Positions 33,543 through 44,365 of a stretch of 64,000 nt of DNA are shown piece after piece (positions within the stretch are counted from its first letter, which is position 1; the number at the start of each line of letters is the position of its first letter). This stretch comes from Bacillota bacterium. Its GTDB lineage: Bacteria > Bacillota > Sulfobacillia > Thermaerobacterales > RSA17. The DNA is taken from NCBI GenBank assembly GCA_017577485.1, contig PKRI01000001.1, positions 62,001 through 126,000 on the forward strand, given 5' to 3'. Under the pieces are notes generated by a model. That model was not told the origin of the DNA, ran no database searches, and saw only the letters and a program-made list of their open reading frames with translations. The position numbers and the translations under genes are program-made.

Positions 33543-35270
33543 CTAATTAAAGAAGGCGATGAGTGCCCGGAGGATGGCCTGGGCCACCGCCTCCCGGCCC
33601 TCGGCGCTGGTCAGCAGGCGCTCGCCTGCCGGGTTGGTGATGTAGGCGGCTTCCACCAGCGCCGCCGGCATCCTGGTCTCCCGCAGGACCACGAAGTCGG
33701 CGCTGTCCAGGCGCCGGTCCGGCAGGCCCAGGGCCTTCAGCATCTCGCGGTGCAGGAGTTCCGCCAGGCGCTTCCCCTGGGGGTCGGTGACGTGGTAGTA
33801 GGTCTCCGTCCCCTGCAGCGACGCGTTCTGGTAGGCGTTGGCGTGGATGGAGATGAAGGCGTCGCCGCCGGCGGAGTTGGCCATGGCCGCCCGCTCGTAA
33901 AGGTCGATGAAGCGGTCGTCGCTGCGGATCATGACCACCCGGGCCCCGGCCTCTTCCAGCACCTGAGCCGTGCGCCGCGCCAGGTCCAGGACGATGTGCT
34001 TTTCGTAGATGCCCGACGCGCTGCTGGCGCCGGGGTCCTTGCCGCCGTGGCCGGCGTCGACGATGATGGTCCGGCCGGCCAGCGGCCGGGCCGGCGACTG
34101 CGCGGGCTCCTGGGGATCCTCCTGGCCCCCGGCGCCGCGCACCGTGACCAGCACGCCGCCGGGCATCGCCTGCACGCTGTAGCCGGCAGCTTCCGTCAGG
34201 TCCAGCACCACGCGCACCACGTCGCGGTCATGCTGCGCCGCGCGGATGCGCTGGATCACGCCCCGGCCCACGTCCACCCGCGAGGACAGCCGGGGACCGG
34301 CGGTGGTGCCCGGCAGGTCCACCACGATCCGCGGCGGGTCCGGCAGCGTCGAAACCTGGGGCTCCACCGGCCCGTTGGTTTCGATGAACACCTGATGGAC
34401 GCCGCTCTCCCGGGCATGGTGGATGCCGGTGACCTGGTAGGGGAATTCCAGGACCACCTCGCGGCCGTCCCCGGAGGAGCTCACCTGGTAGGGCATCGGC
34501 TGCTCCAGTTCCAGAATCACCCGCAGGGTGCCCTCGTCGTTGGGGTGCGGCTCCACGCGGCCGCGGGCCACGCCCGCCAGGCCCACCGGGAACTCGGGCC
34601 GGGCCAGCAGCGCCTCGGTGCCCGGCAGGTCCACGAAGATGCGCGCCCCGCCGTCGCGGCCTTCCACCGCCGTCACCCGCACGTCCACCGCTCCCGACAG
34701 GTGCAGGCGCACCCGCCCGCGGTCGGGGTCGGGATGCACCGACACGCCGGTGAGCATGTGCTGCCTGGGCATCACGGTGACGGTGCGGCTGGCCTCGTCC
34801 CAGTCCACGTGGGCCCCCAGCGCCTCGCCGACGAAACGCAGCGGCACCATGGTGCGGCCGTCCAGGATCACCGGGGGAACATCCAGCGTCACGGCCTGCT
34901 GGTCGATGTAGGCTTCCGGCTCGCCCACGGTCAGGTGGACGCGGCGCTGGCCCCGCTGGATGGCTACGGAGCGGTCCGCCGGGTCCCAGTCCACGCGGGC
35001 GCCCAGGTTCTCGGACACGATGCGGATGGGAACCAGGGTGCGGCCGGAAATGATGCGCGGCGGGACGTCGGCCCGGACGGGGCTGCCATTGATGACCAGG
35101 GCCACGTCGACGGCCGCGTCCGCCGGCGGGGACCACGCCCAACCCAGCGCCGCCCACAGCAGCGCCGCCCACGCCAGCAGCGCAGCCGGCAGGGCCGGCG
35201 GCCGGCGCCGGATGCCCGGAGATGACGGTCGATTGCCGGCGGCCGCCGGCCCACGCTGCGCGGCGATCAA
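33543..35270 (-). CDS. secreted N-acetylmuramoyl-L-alanine amidase with copper-amine-oxidase-N and AMIN-type domains
   Basis: Cleaves the MurNAc-L-Ala bond of peptidoglycan outside the membrane. An N-terminal signal or anchor helix (about 28-47) is followed by a copper-amine-oxidase N-like domain with two repeats (ISGRTLVPIRIVSENLGA and ILDGRTMVPLRFVGEALGA, about 70-165). AMIN-like modules follow (about 170-385), then a C-terminal Amidase_3 domain (about 395-575) with zinc ligands in VDAGHGGKDPGA, YEKH and SIHANA, and the catalytic Glu in ALVEAAYITNP. TTG start at 35270. The gene is followed by the GlmL-like gene. Confidence 0.9.
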   Translation of the reverse strand: MIAAQRGPAAAGNRPSSPGIRRRPPALPAALLAWAALLWAALGWAWSPPADAAVDVALVINGSPVRADVPPRIISGRTLVPIRIVSENLGARVDWDPADRSVAIQRGQRRVHLTVGEPEAYIDQQAVTLDVPPVILDGRTMVPLRFVGEALGAHVDWDEASRTVTVMPRQHMLTGVSVHPDPDRGRVRLHLSGAVDVRVTAVEGRDGGARIFVDLPGTEALLARPEFPVGLAGVARGRVEPHPNDEGTLRVILELEQPMPYQVSSSGDGREVVLEFPYQVTGIHHARESGVHQVFIETNGPVEPQVSTLPDPPRIVVDLPGTTAGPRLSSRVDVGRGVIQRIRAAQHDRDVVRVVLDLTEAAGYSVQAMPGGVLVTVRGAGGQEDPQEPAQSPARPLAGRTIIVDAGHGGKDPGASSASGIYEKHIVLDLARRTAQVLEEAGARVVMIRSDDRFIDLYERAAMANSAGGDAFISIHANAYQNASLQGTETYYHVTDPQGKRLAELLHREMLKALGLPDRRLDSADFVVLRETRMPAALVEAAYITNPAGERLLTSAEGREAVAQAILRALIAFFN

Positions 35271-35409
35271 GGTCGCTCGAAGCCTCCCGGCAGCCCGCCC
35301 GCCGCGGGCGACATTCCTCTCGGTGCTCCGCCGCTTTTCGACGGTTGGGGTGGGACAACCCTGCGGCCGGGGCCCTCCGTAAAGGCTGTGTAAACCAACC
35401 CTGCCAGGG

Positions 35410-36612
35410 TCAGGCGTGGGACGGGCGCCGCGGCCGGCCGTGCAGCCGCCGGCCGCGCACCAGGGCCCGCTCGCCGAAGCGGCGGCGGACGTCGTCGATC
35501 ACCTGGTGCAGGCGCTGGCGCTGCCGGCTCTCGGGGTCGAACAGCGTCGTCTGCCGGGGCGCCGAGCGGTCCACCAGGCCCGAGACCTGAACGCCCAGCA
35601 GGCGGATCAGGCGCCGGCCCGTGGGGTCGTCCACCGGCAGGTCGGTGTTGAGGATGTGGGTCTCGTACAGTTCCCGCGCCGTCCGGTAGATGGTGGCGTC
35701 GTCGTCGAAGCTGTAAGGCAGCGTCCGGCTGCGGGTGATGGTGACGAAGGACGGGAAGCGGACCTTGATGGTGACCGTGTGGGCCAGGCAGCCGCCCTGG
35801 CGCAGCCGGCGCCCCACCTGCTCGCTGCAGGCCAGCAGCACCGGCAGCAGGGCCGCGGCGGGCCGGTCGCGGTCGAAAGTGATCTCGTCGGACAGGGACT
35901 TGGCCCGGCTCTGGGGCTGCAGCGGCCGGTCGTCCTCGCCCCGGGCCAGGCGGTACATCAGCGGGCCGCGGCTGCCGAACACCGCGTTGAACCACTGCAG
36001 GGGCCGGCGCTGCAGCTCGCCGGCGGTTTCGATACCGAGATCCCGCAGGCGGGCCGCGGTCTTGGGGCCGATGCCCGGCAGCCGGTCCACCGGCAGCGGC
36101 GCCAGCACCGCCCGGGCCTGGTCGGCCCGGATCTCCCGCAGGCCGTCGGGCTTGGACAGGTCGCAGGCCAGTTTGGCCAGGAACTTGTTGGGCCCCACGC
36201 CCACCGACACCACCAGACCCGTTTCCTGCAGGACGGCCCGCTTGATGGCGGCGGCCACCCGCAGGCCCGGCCGGCCGGTGACGTCCAGGTAGGCCTCGTC
36301 CACCGACACCGGCTCGATCAGCGGCGTGAAGCGGGCGTAGATCTCCATGACCCGGCGGGACATCTCGGCATAACGCTGGTGCCGCGGCGGCACGATGACG
36401 GCGTGGGGACAGCGGCGGACGGCTTCGGCCATGGGCATGGCGGAACGGACACCGTAGCGGCGGGCCTCGTAGTTGCAGGTGGCCACCACGCCCCGGGACC
36501 GCGGGTCGTGGCCCACGATCACCGGCTTGCCGGCCAGCTCCGGCCGGTCCAGGATCTCCACCGCCGCGAAGAAGGCGTCGAGGTCGCAGAGGAGCACCGT
36601 GCGCTGGCTCAC
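35410..36612 (-). CDS. dinB: DNA polymerase IV (Y-family)
   Basis: Error-prone translesion polymerase. The palm residues are in LLCDLDAFFAAVE and in EPVSVDEAYLDVTG, and the thumb HhH is LPGIGPKTAARLRDLGI. The little-finger domain (about 240-345) follows. 400 residues including a 40-residue basic tail; no clear QLxLF-type clamp-binding peptide is obvious, although RQTTLFDPE near residue 365 is a reasonable candidate. The small ACCCT/AGGGT palindrome just after the stop could be a weak terminator. No LexA box was seen upstream. Confidence 0.95.
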   Translation of the reverse strand: MSQRTVLLCDLDAFFAAVEILDRPELAGKPVIVGHDPRSRGVVATCNYEARRYGVRSAMPMAEAVRRCPHAVIVPPRHQRYAEMSRRVMEIYARFTPLIEPVSVDEAYLDVTGRPGLRVAAAIKRAVLQETGLVVSVGVGPNKFLAKLACDLSKPDGLREIRADQARAVLAPLPVDRLPGIGPKTAARLRDLGIETAGELQRRPLQWFNAVFGSRGPLMYRLARGEDDRPLQPQSRAKSLSDEITFDRDRPAAALLPVLLACSEQVGRRLRQGGCLAHTVTIKVRFPSFVTITRSRTLPYSFDDDATIYRTARELYETHILNTDLPVDDPTGRRLIRLLGVQVSGLVDRSAPRQTTLFDPESRQRQRLHQVIDDVRRRFGERALVRGRRLHGRPRRPSHA

Positions 36613-36675
36613 GCGCCTCCCCCCGGCCTCATCCTAGCAAACATGCGTTCGGGGCTCAAGCACCGGCCTGAGCGT

Positions 36676-37365
36676 TCAGGCCTTGAGCGGGCCGGGGCGC
36701 CGTGAGGCCACCAGCACGTCGTGGGCGGGACGGAACGGGATCGCGGCGCGGTGGCGGAAACCCAGGGCGTCCAGGTGCCGGTCGTACCAGCGCCGGTCGA
36801 TGCCCGTGAGGACCGCCGTGATATCGCGGTAAAGGCTCAGCACCAGGCGGCCGCCGGGCGCCACCAGCCGCGCCAGTTCCGCCAGCACCCGGTCGGTGCG
36901 GGGCTGGGCCTCCAGCACTCCCAGGCAGACCACCAGGTCAAAGGCACCGTCGGCGAAGGGCAGGCCGTCCCGCAGGTCGGCCACCTGGAACCGGGCGCGG
37001 CCGTCCAGGCCGCGGCGCAACGCCTCCTCCCGGGCCCGCTCCACCATCCGCGGCGACCAGTCCACACCGGTGACCGACCCGCGGAACCAGCGCCGCGACG
37101 CCAGCACCAGCGGCAGGTGGCCCACCGCCGTGCCCACGTCCAGCACCCGCTCGCCCCCCTCCAGGTCCAGCCGGGCCAGCAGCGCCAGCCAGCGCTCGGT
37201 CTCGGGCATGGCGGCGAACAGGCCAGGGCCCACCCGGTCGTAGATCAGGTACATGAGCCGCTTGCCGAACCAGCGCCCGTCGGTCCGCAGCATGACCCAC
37301 AGGGCCGCAGCCGCCAGCGCCGGCCAGATCCAGCCTGTCGCCCACCCGCCGGGGTCCGGTGCCAT
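36676..37365 (-). CDS. class I SAM-dependent methyltransferase with N-terminal membrane helix
   Basis: A short N-terminal hydrophobic helix (about 10-25, WIWPALAAAALWVML) precedes a Rossmann methyltransferase domain. Motif I is VLDVGTAVGHLPLVLASRR, the acidic residue after beta-2 lies in VTGVDWSPRMVERARE, and VADLRDGLPFADGAFDLVVC is motif IV. This resembles Methyltransf_11/25 enzymes, often quinone or lipid methylases. The substrate is not readable from sequence. 229 residues. It lies alone between dinB and the tmRNA gene. Confidence 0.82.
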   Translation of the reverse strand: MAPDPGGWATGWIWPALAAAALWVMLRTDGRWFGKRLMYLIYDRVGPGLFAAMPETERWLALLARLDLEGGERVLDVGTAVGHLPLVLASRRWFRGSVTGVDWSPRMVERAREEALRRGLDGRARFQVADLRDGLPFADGAFDLVVCLGVLEAQPRTDRVLAELARLVAPGGRLVLSLYRDITAVLTGIDRRWYDRHLDALGFRHRAAIPFRPAHDVLVASRRPGPLKA

Positions 37366-37393
37366 GGTCTCCCACCCGTCCCCAGTGTTCCTG

Positions 37394-37433
37394 AAAAACG
37401 AAGGCGGCCCTCCCGCCGGAGCGGGGAGCCGCC
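37394..37433 (-). terminator. intrinsic terminator after tmRNA
   Basis: A long GC-rich hairpin (GGCGGC...GCCGCC arms, 37433-37403) is followed by TTCGTTTTT on the minus strand, 17 bases past the tmRNA 3' end. Confidence 0.8.
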
Positions 37434-37449
37434 GTCATCAGGATCAAAT

Positions 37450-37799
37450 TGGTGGAGGTGGAGGGGAGTCGCACCCCTCGTCCTCGACGGGACCAGCCAG
37501 GCTTCTACGAGCGTAGCCCCTGTTTCAGTTTCGCCGTCCGGCTTCCCCAGGGGCAGGTCTGCCGGCGGCTAACCCGGAGGGATCTCGCGGCTGCGGTCCG
37601 GGTACCCGCGGCCGCCAGCCTGCTGGAGTTGGCGCCCGCCGCGCCCCGCAGGCCAGGGCGCTGCAGGCGTGACCGCTTTAATTAAGCAGCCAGAGCGTAG
37701 GTCTCGTCGGCATTTATTGCCGTTCCGCTGATTAACGAGGCGCGGACCTCGGCTCGCTTCCCTGACCCATCCTGCGCCGAGTCGAGCCTGCTCACCCCC
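37450..37799 (-). ncRNA. ssrA: transfer-messenger RNA (tmRNA)
   Basis: tmRNA rescues stalled ribosomes and tags the nascent peptide for ClpXP. The 5' end GGGGGTG (37799) pairs with the 3' CACCTCC before an encoded ACCA (37453-37450). The T-arm GAGGGGTGCGACTCCCCT lies near the 3' end. The tag reading frame at 37720-37682 starts with a GCA resume codon and encodes AINADETYALAA, ending in the ALAA degron and TAA. 350 nt is typical. The partner gene smpB starts about 95 bp upstream, beyond the tmRNA promoter. Confidence 0.96.
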
Positions 37800-37856
37800 G
37801 CAAATCTGCTGGAAACCTGTCAAAGAGCGCCGCCCGGCAGCCCCGGGCGCACCCGA

Positions 37857-37865
37857 ATTATACCA
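37857..37865 (-). promoter_or_regulatory. extended -10 promoter of ssrA
   Basis: TGGTATAAT (37865-37857), about 58 bp before the mature tmRNA 5' end; RNase P would remove the leader. It is the same nonamer as at tig. No strong -35. Confidence 0.65.
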
Positions 37866-37893
37866 CGACCAGGGGCCGCCGCGAGCACCGTGT

Positions 37894-38352
37894 TCAGACG
37901 GCCTCCCGGCCCCGCAGGGCGCGCTGGATCCGGCGCCGCGCCTCGCGCTCGGCCATGTCGCGGCGCTTGTCGTACTGCTTCTTGCCGCGGGCCACGCCCA
38001 GCTCCACCTTGATCCACGGGCCCTTGAGGTAGACCCGCAGCGGGATCAGCGTGTAGCCCCGCTGCCGCACCCGGCCCGCCAGGTAGTCGATCTCCCGGCG
38101 GTGCAGCAGCAGCTTGCGCCGTCGGGTGGGCTCGTGGTTCCAGCGGTTGCCGTGCTCGTAGGGCGCGATGTGCATGTTGTAGAGCCAGACCTCACCGCGC
38201 TCCACCCGGGCGTGGGCGTCGGCCAGGTTGATGCGGCCCGCCCGGGCCGACTTGGCCTCGGTGCCCGTCAGGGCGATGCCCGCCTCCACCGTTTCCTCGA
38301 TGTGGTATTCGTGGTAGGCCTTACGATTGCTGGCCAGCAGCCGCCCAGCCAC
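37894..38352 (-). CDS. smpB: SsrA-binding protein SmpB
   Basis: SmpB binds tmRNA and places it in the stalled A-site. The body AYHEYHIEETVEAGIALTGT followed by EAKSARAGRINLADA, and the later NMHIAPYEHGNRWNHEPTRR, is standard. The basic C-terminal tail GKKQYDKRRDMAEREARRRI enters the mRNA path. 152 residues. It is six bases after rnr and just upstream of ssrA, a conserved trans-translation cluster. Confidence 0.97.
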   Translation of the reverse strand: MAGRLLASNRKAYHEYHIEETVEAGIALTGTEAKSARAGRINLADAHARVERGEVWLYNMHIAPYEHGNRWNHEPTRRRKLLLHRREIDYLAGRVRQRGYTLIPLRVYLKGPWIKVELGVARGKKQYDKRRDMAEREARRRIQRALRGREAV

Positions 38353-38358
38353 CGCCCG

Positions 38359-40596
38359 TCACCGCCTCCGCCGGGACCCGCCGCGCCGCCGGCGGCGGCC
38401 GCCGGGCCCGTAACCATCCCCGAGACCGTCTTCGTCCTCGCCCTCGACCAGTTCGAAGTCCAGCCGGCGCTCCAGGGCGTCGACCCGCACCAGACGCACG
38501 CGGACCGCGTTGCCCAGCCGGAAGACCCGGCCCCGCCGCTCGCCCACCAGCGAGTAGCGGCTCTCATCGAAATGATAGTAGTCGTCCACCATGCTGCTGA
38601 CGTGGACCAGGCCCTCCACGGTGTTGGGCAGGGCCACGAACAGGCCGAAGTTGGTGACGCCGGAGATGATGCCCTCGAACACGTCGCCCACGCGGTCGGC
38701 CATGAACTGGACCTTCTTCAGGTCCACCGTGTCGCGCTCAGCTTCCTCGGCCTGCCGCTCCATGGTCGAGCAGTGGGCCGCCACCGCCGGCAGCGCCGCC
38801 TCCCAGCGGCGGGCGCGCTCCTGGCCCAGCTCGCCGTGGGCCAGCAGTTCCTTGATGATCCGGTGGATCACCAGGTCGGGGTAGCGGCGGATGGGCGACG
38901 TGAAATGAGTATAGCAGTCCGAGGCCAGGCCGAAGTGGCCCAGGTTCTCGCTGGCGTACCGGGCCCGGGCCATGGTCCGGAGCATCACGGTGCTGACCAG
39001 GTAGTCCAGTTCGGTATCCCGCACGGCGTTCAGCACCTTCTGGAAGTCGGCCGGCCGGACCCGGGCGCCGCGGCGCCGCAGCCGCAGGCCGAAGTGGGCG
39101 ATGAACTCCTCGAAACTCTCGATTGCGTCATCCTCAGGCGGCTCGTGGACCCGGTACAGGAACGGCACCTCCAGCCGCCGGCAGTGGGCCGCCACCGTCT
39201 CGTTGCAGAGGATCATGAACTCTTCGATCAACTGGGTGGCCAGATCGCGGCGGCGCACCCGGATGTCCACGGGCCGGCCGTCATCATCCAGCACCACCTT
39301 GGCCTCGGGAAAGTCGAAGTCCACCGATCCCCGGCCCAGGCGCCGCTGGAACAGCAGCCGGGCCAGGGCGTGCATTTCCTCCAGCACCGGCAGCACGTGC
39401 CGGTAACGATCCCGCAGGTCCTCGCCGCCTCCGGTCAGCAGCGCGTAGACGATTTCATAGGTGAGCCGCTCCTTCGAGCGGATCACCGACGGAACGATCT
39501 CATAGTCCAGGACCCGACCGCGGTCGTCGATGTCCATGAACACTGACAGGGTCAGGCGGTCGACGCCGGGGTGCAGGCTGCAGATGCCGTTGGAAAGCTC
39601 GGGCGGCAGCATGGGCACCACCCGGTCCACCAGGTAGACGCTGGTGCCCCGGCGGGCCGCCTCACGGTCCAGGGCGCTGCCTTCCGGCACGTAGTGGGAC
39701 ACGTCGGCAATGTGGACGCCCAGGCGCCACCGGGCCCTGGGATGACGCGGCTCCTCCAGGGACACGGCGTCGTCCAGGTCCCTGGCGTCCTCGCCGTCGA
39801 TGGTGAACACCAGCCGGTCCCTCAGGTCCAGGCGGCCGCGGCACTCCTCGGGGAGCACCTCCTGGGGAACCCGGCGCGCCTCGGCCAGCACGTCGGCGTC
39901 GAACCCCGGCTCCAGGCCGTACTGGAACATGATCACGTCCACGTCAACGCCCGGGTCGCCTTCCCTGCCCAGGCGGCCGACAACCCGGCCCTCGGGACTG
40001 CGGGGCCGTTCCGGCCAGGCGGTCACCTCGGCCACCACGATCTCGCCCGGCACGGCGCCGCCCAGGTCCGCCGCCGGGATGATGACGTCGAAGTCCAGGC
40101 GCGGGTCCACCGGCACCACGAAGGCGAAGTGGCGCCTCCGCTCCAGGCGCCCCACCACCCGCCGGTGGGCCCGCTCCAGCACCCGGATGATCTCGCCCTC
40201 AGCCCGCCGCCCGTCGCCGGCCGCGCCCCGGATGCGGGCGATGACCCGGTCCTGGTGCACCGCCGGGCCGAAACGATCGGGCGGGATGAAGACGTCGGGG
40301 ATGTCGTCGCGCTCGGGGATCACGAAGCCGAAGCCGCGGCGGTTGCGCTCCAGGCGGCCCACCACCAGGTTCATGCGCTCGGGCACGCCGTAGCGCTCGG
40401 CCCGGGTGCGCACCACCTGCCCGCGGGCCTCCAGTTCTTCCAGGAGGCGGGCCAGCAGCCGGCGCCTGGCCCCCGTCGCCCCCAGGGCCCTGGCCAGTTC
40501 CCCGAAGGACATGGGCCGGTAGGCCTGCTCCCGCATGAAATGGAGGATGGCGTCCTCGTCCAGCGTGGCGGTTTCTCCCCTGCGCGATCTGGCCAT
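38359..40596 (-). CDS. rnr: ribonuclease R
   Basis: RNase R is a processive 3'-5' exonuclease that degrades structured RNA, including non-stop mRNAs during trans-translation. Domains: N-terminal winged helix (about 10-70), two cold-shock domains, the RNB catalytic domain with the acidic cluster FTIDGEDARDLDDAV (about 250-262), then an S1 domain (VGDVFEGIISGVTNFGLFVALP) and a Arg/Gly-rich tail ending GGRRRRRGGSRRRR. I set the start at ATG 40596 with GGGAG eight bases upstream. 745 residues. Next to smpB and ssrA as in many Bacillota. Confidence 0.96.
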   Translation of the reverse strand: MARSRRGETATLDEDAILHFMREQAYRPMSFGELARALGATGARRRLLARLLEELEARGQVVRTRAERYGVPERMNLVVGRLERNRRGFGFVIPERDDIPDVFIPPDRFGPAVHQDRVIARIRGAAGDGRRAEGEIIRVLERAHRRVVGRLERRRHFAFVVPVDPRLDFDVIIPAADLGGAVPGEIVVAEVTAWPERPRSPEGRVVGRLGREGDPGVDVDVIMFQYGLEPGFDADVLAEARRVPQEVLPEECRGRLDLRDRLVFTIDGEDARDLDDAVSLEEPRHPRARWRLGVHIADVSHYVPEGSALDREAARRGTSVYLVDRVVPMLPPELSNGICSLHPGVDRLTLSVFMDIDDRGRVLDYEIVPSVIRSKERLTYEIVYALLTGGGEDLRDRYRHVLPVLEEMHALARLLFQRRLGRGSVDFDFPEAKVVLDDDGRPVDIRVRRRDLATQLIEEFMILCNETVAAHCRRLEVPFLYRVHEPPEDDAIESFEEFIAHFGLRLRRRGARVRPADFQKVLNAVRDTELDYLVSTVMLRTMARARYASENLGHFGLASDCYTHFTSPIRRYPDLVIHRIIKELLAHGELGQERARRWEAALPAVAAHCSTMERQAEEAERDTVDLKKVQFMADRVGDVFEGIISGVTNFGLFVALPNTVEGLVHVSSMVDDYYHFDESRYSLVGERRGRVFRLGNAVRVRLVRVDALERRLDFELVEGEDEDGLGDGYGPGGRRRRRGGSRRRR

Positions 40597-40681
40597 GGTC
40601 AAAACTCCCGTTCCGTGAAAACGGCGGCCGGCGCACCCCGCGCCGGCCGCCCGCGTCCCGTGCGATGATGTGGCCCCTATC

Positions 40682-42703
<2,022 letters not shown>

Positions 42704-42720
42704 CCGGTTCCCCCGCCCTC

Positions 42721-42945
42721 CTACATGAAAATGGCCATCAGCAAGGAAGTGAGGAAGAAAGCAAAGGCGATGATGGTGGTGAGGCGCTCCAGCAGGGCGT
42801 CCAGGCCCCGCCGTTTCCCGAACATGGCCTCGGCCCCGCCGGCGATGGCGCCCGACAGCCCGGCCGCCCGGCCCGACTGCAGCAGCACCACCGCGATGAT
42901 CCCCAGCGAGGCCAGCACGTGCAGCACCAGCAAGAGGATCTTCAA
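42721..42945 (-). CDS. secG: preprotein translocase subunit SecG
   Basis: SecG is a small membrane subunit of the SecYEG channel. 74 residues with two membrane segments (about 2-21 and 53-72). The conserved middle is LLQSGRAAGLSGAIAGGAEAMFG, matching the SecG QxGkgaGLsgaf-GGgs signature. TTG start at 42945 with GGGGGCGA upstream. The position between eno and rnr is the usual Bacillota one. Confidence 0.93.
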   Translation of the reverse strand: MKILLLVLHVLASLGIIAVVLLQSGRAAGLSGAIAGGAEAMFGKRRGLDALLERLTTIIAFAFFLTSLLMAIFM

Positions 42946-43005
42946 GGCTCGTCGCCCCCTGGAAAGCCTGTACAGCCAGCAAGCAACGTAAAAAAGTGTA
43001 ACAGA

Positions 43006-44289
43006 TCAGCGGCGCACGGGGAAGGCGGCCAGCCCCGGGTACACCGCCGCCGGGCCCAGCTCGCCGGCGATGCGCAGCAGCCGGTTGTACTTGGCCACCC
43101 GCTCACTGCGGCTGGGCGCGCCGGTCTTGATCTGGCCGGCGCCCGTGGCCACCGCCAGGTCGGCGATGAAGGCGTCTTCGGTCTCGCCGGAGCGGTGGGA
43201 CACGATGCGGCCGTACCCGGCCCGGACGGCCAGTTCCATGGTCTCCATGGTCTCGGTCAGGGTGCCGATCTGGTTGACCTTGACCAGCACCGCGCTGCCG
43301 GCGCCCATCTCGATGCCCTGCTCCAGCCGCCGCCGGTTGGTGACGAACAGGTCGTCGCCCACCAGCTGCACCCGGTCGCCGATGCGGCGGGTCAGGTCGG
43401 TCCAGGCCTGCCAGTCGTCCTCGGCCAGCGGGTCCTCCACCGACAGGATCGGGTACTCCCGGCACCACTGCTCGATGAGCCCGGCCATGCCGGCGCTGTC
43501 GTAGGTACGGCCCTCCCCGGCCAGGCGGTAGACGCCGCCGTCGTAAAGTTCCGTGGCCGCCACGTCCAGGGCGATCCACACCTGCCGGCCGGGCTGGTAC
43601 CCGGCCCGCTCCACCGCCCCGAGCAGCAGTTCCAGGGCCTGGCGGTTGCTGTCCACGTCGGGGGCGAAGCCGCCCTCGTCGCCCACGCCGGTGCCCAGGC
43701 CCCGTTCCCGCAGCAGCGCCTTCAGGGCGTGGAAGATCTCCACGCCGGCCCGCAGCGCCTCTTCGAAGCGGTCAAAGCCCGCCGGCACCACCATGAACTC
43801 CTGAACGTCCACGTTGTTGTCGGCGTGGCGGCCGCCGTTGAGGATGTTCAGCATGGGCACCGGCAGCACCCGGGCGAAGGCGCCGCCCAGGTACCGGTAC
43901 AGGGGCAGGTCCAGGGCCGCCGCCGCCGCCCGCGCCGCCGCCAGCGACACCGCCAGGACGGCGTTGGCGCCCAGGCGGCCCTTGTTGGGGGTCCCGTCGC
44001 ATTCGATCAGCGCCCGGTCCACCGCCGCCTGGTCCCGGGCATCCAGGCCCCGAACCGCCTCGGCCAGTTCGGTCTCGACGGCCCGCACCGCCTCCAGGAC
44101 ACCCTTGCCCCCGTAGCGGCCCGGGTCGCCGTCGCGCCGCTCCACCGCCTCGTGGGCGCCGGTCGAGGCGCCGGAGGGTACCGCCGCCCGGCCCACGGCG
44201 CCGCAGGCCAGCTCCACCTCCGCCTCCACGGTGGGATTGCCGCGGGAGTCCAGGATTTCCCGTCCACGGACGCTGACGATCTCGGTCAC
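43006..44289 (-). CDS. eno: enolase (phosphopyruvate hydratase)
   Basis: Converts 2-phosphoglycerate to phosphoenolpyruvate. VSVRGREILDSRGNPTVEAEV and PSGASTGAHEAVERRDGD open the sequence. ALDVAATELYD and SVEDPLAEDDWQAW carry the Mg2+ ligands, KVNQIGTLTET carries the catalytic Lys, and SHRSGETEDAFIADLAVATG is the C-terminal signature. I place the start at GTG 44289 with GGAGGGG six bases upstream, rather than five codons earlier. 427 residues. Last gene of the gap-pgk-tpiA-gpmI-eno run. Confidence 0.97.
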   Translation of the reverse strand: MTEIVSVRGREILDSRGNPTVEAEVELACGAVGRAAVPSGASTGAHEAVERRDGDPGRYGGKGVLEAVRAVETELAEAVRGLDARDQAAVDRALIECDGTPNKGRLGANAVLAVSLAAARAAAAALDLPLYRYLGGAFARVLPVPMLNILNGGRHADNNVDVQEFMVVPAGFDRFEEALRAGVEIFHALKALLRERGLGTGVGDEGGFAPDVDSNRQALELLLGAVERAGYQPGRQVWIALDVAATELYDGGVYRLAGEGRTYDSAGMAGLIEQWCREYPILSVEDPLAEDDWQAWTDLTRRIGDRVQLVGDDLFVTNRRRLEQGIEMGAGSAVLVKVNQIGTLTETMETMELAVRAGYGRIVSHRSGETEDAFIADLAVATGAGQIKTGAPSRSERVAKYNRLLRIAGELGPAAVYPGLAAFPVRR

Positions 44290-44365
44290 GGAGAACCCCT
44301 CCACAGCGCGCCGGGTCCCGGCCCCGGGGGGCGCGCAGCGCCCGCGGGACCGGGCCCTTGCCGGA

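Noticed and set aside
37800..37830. TTGACA about 24 bases before the tmRNA 5' end as its -35
   Set aside because: The spacing leaves no room for a -10 before the mature end; the TGGTATAAT at 37865-37857 with RNase P processing fits better.
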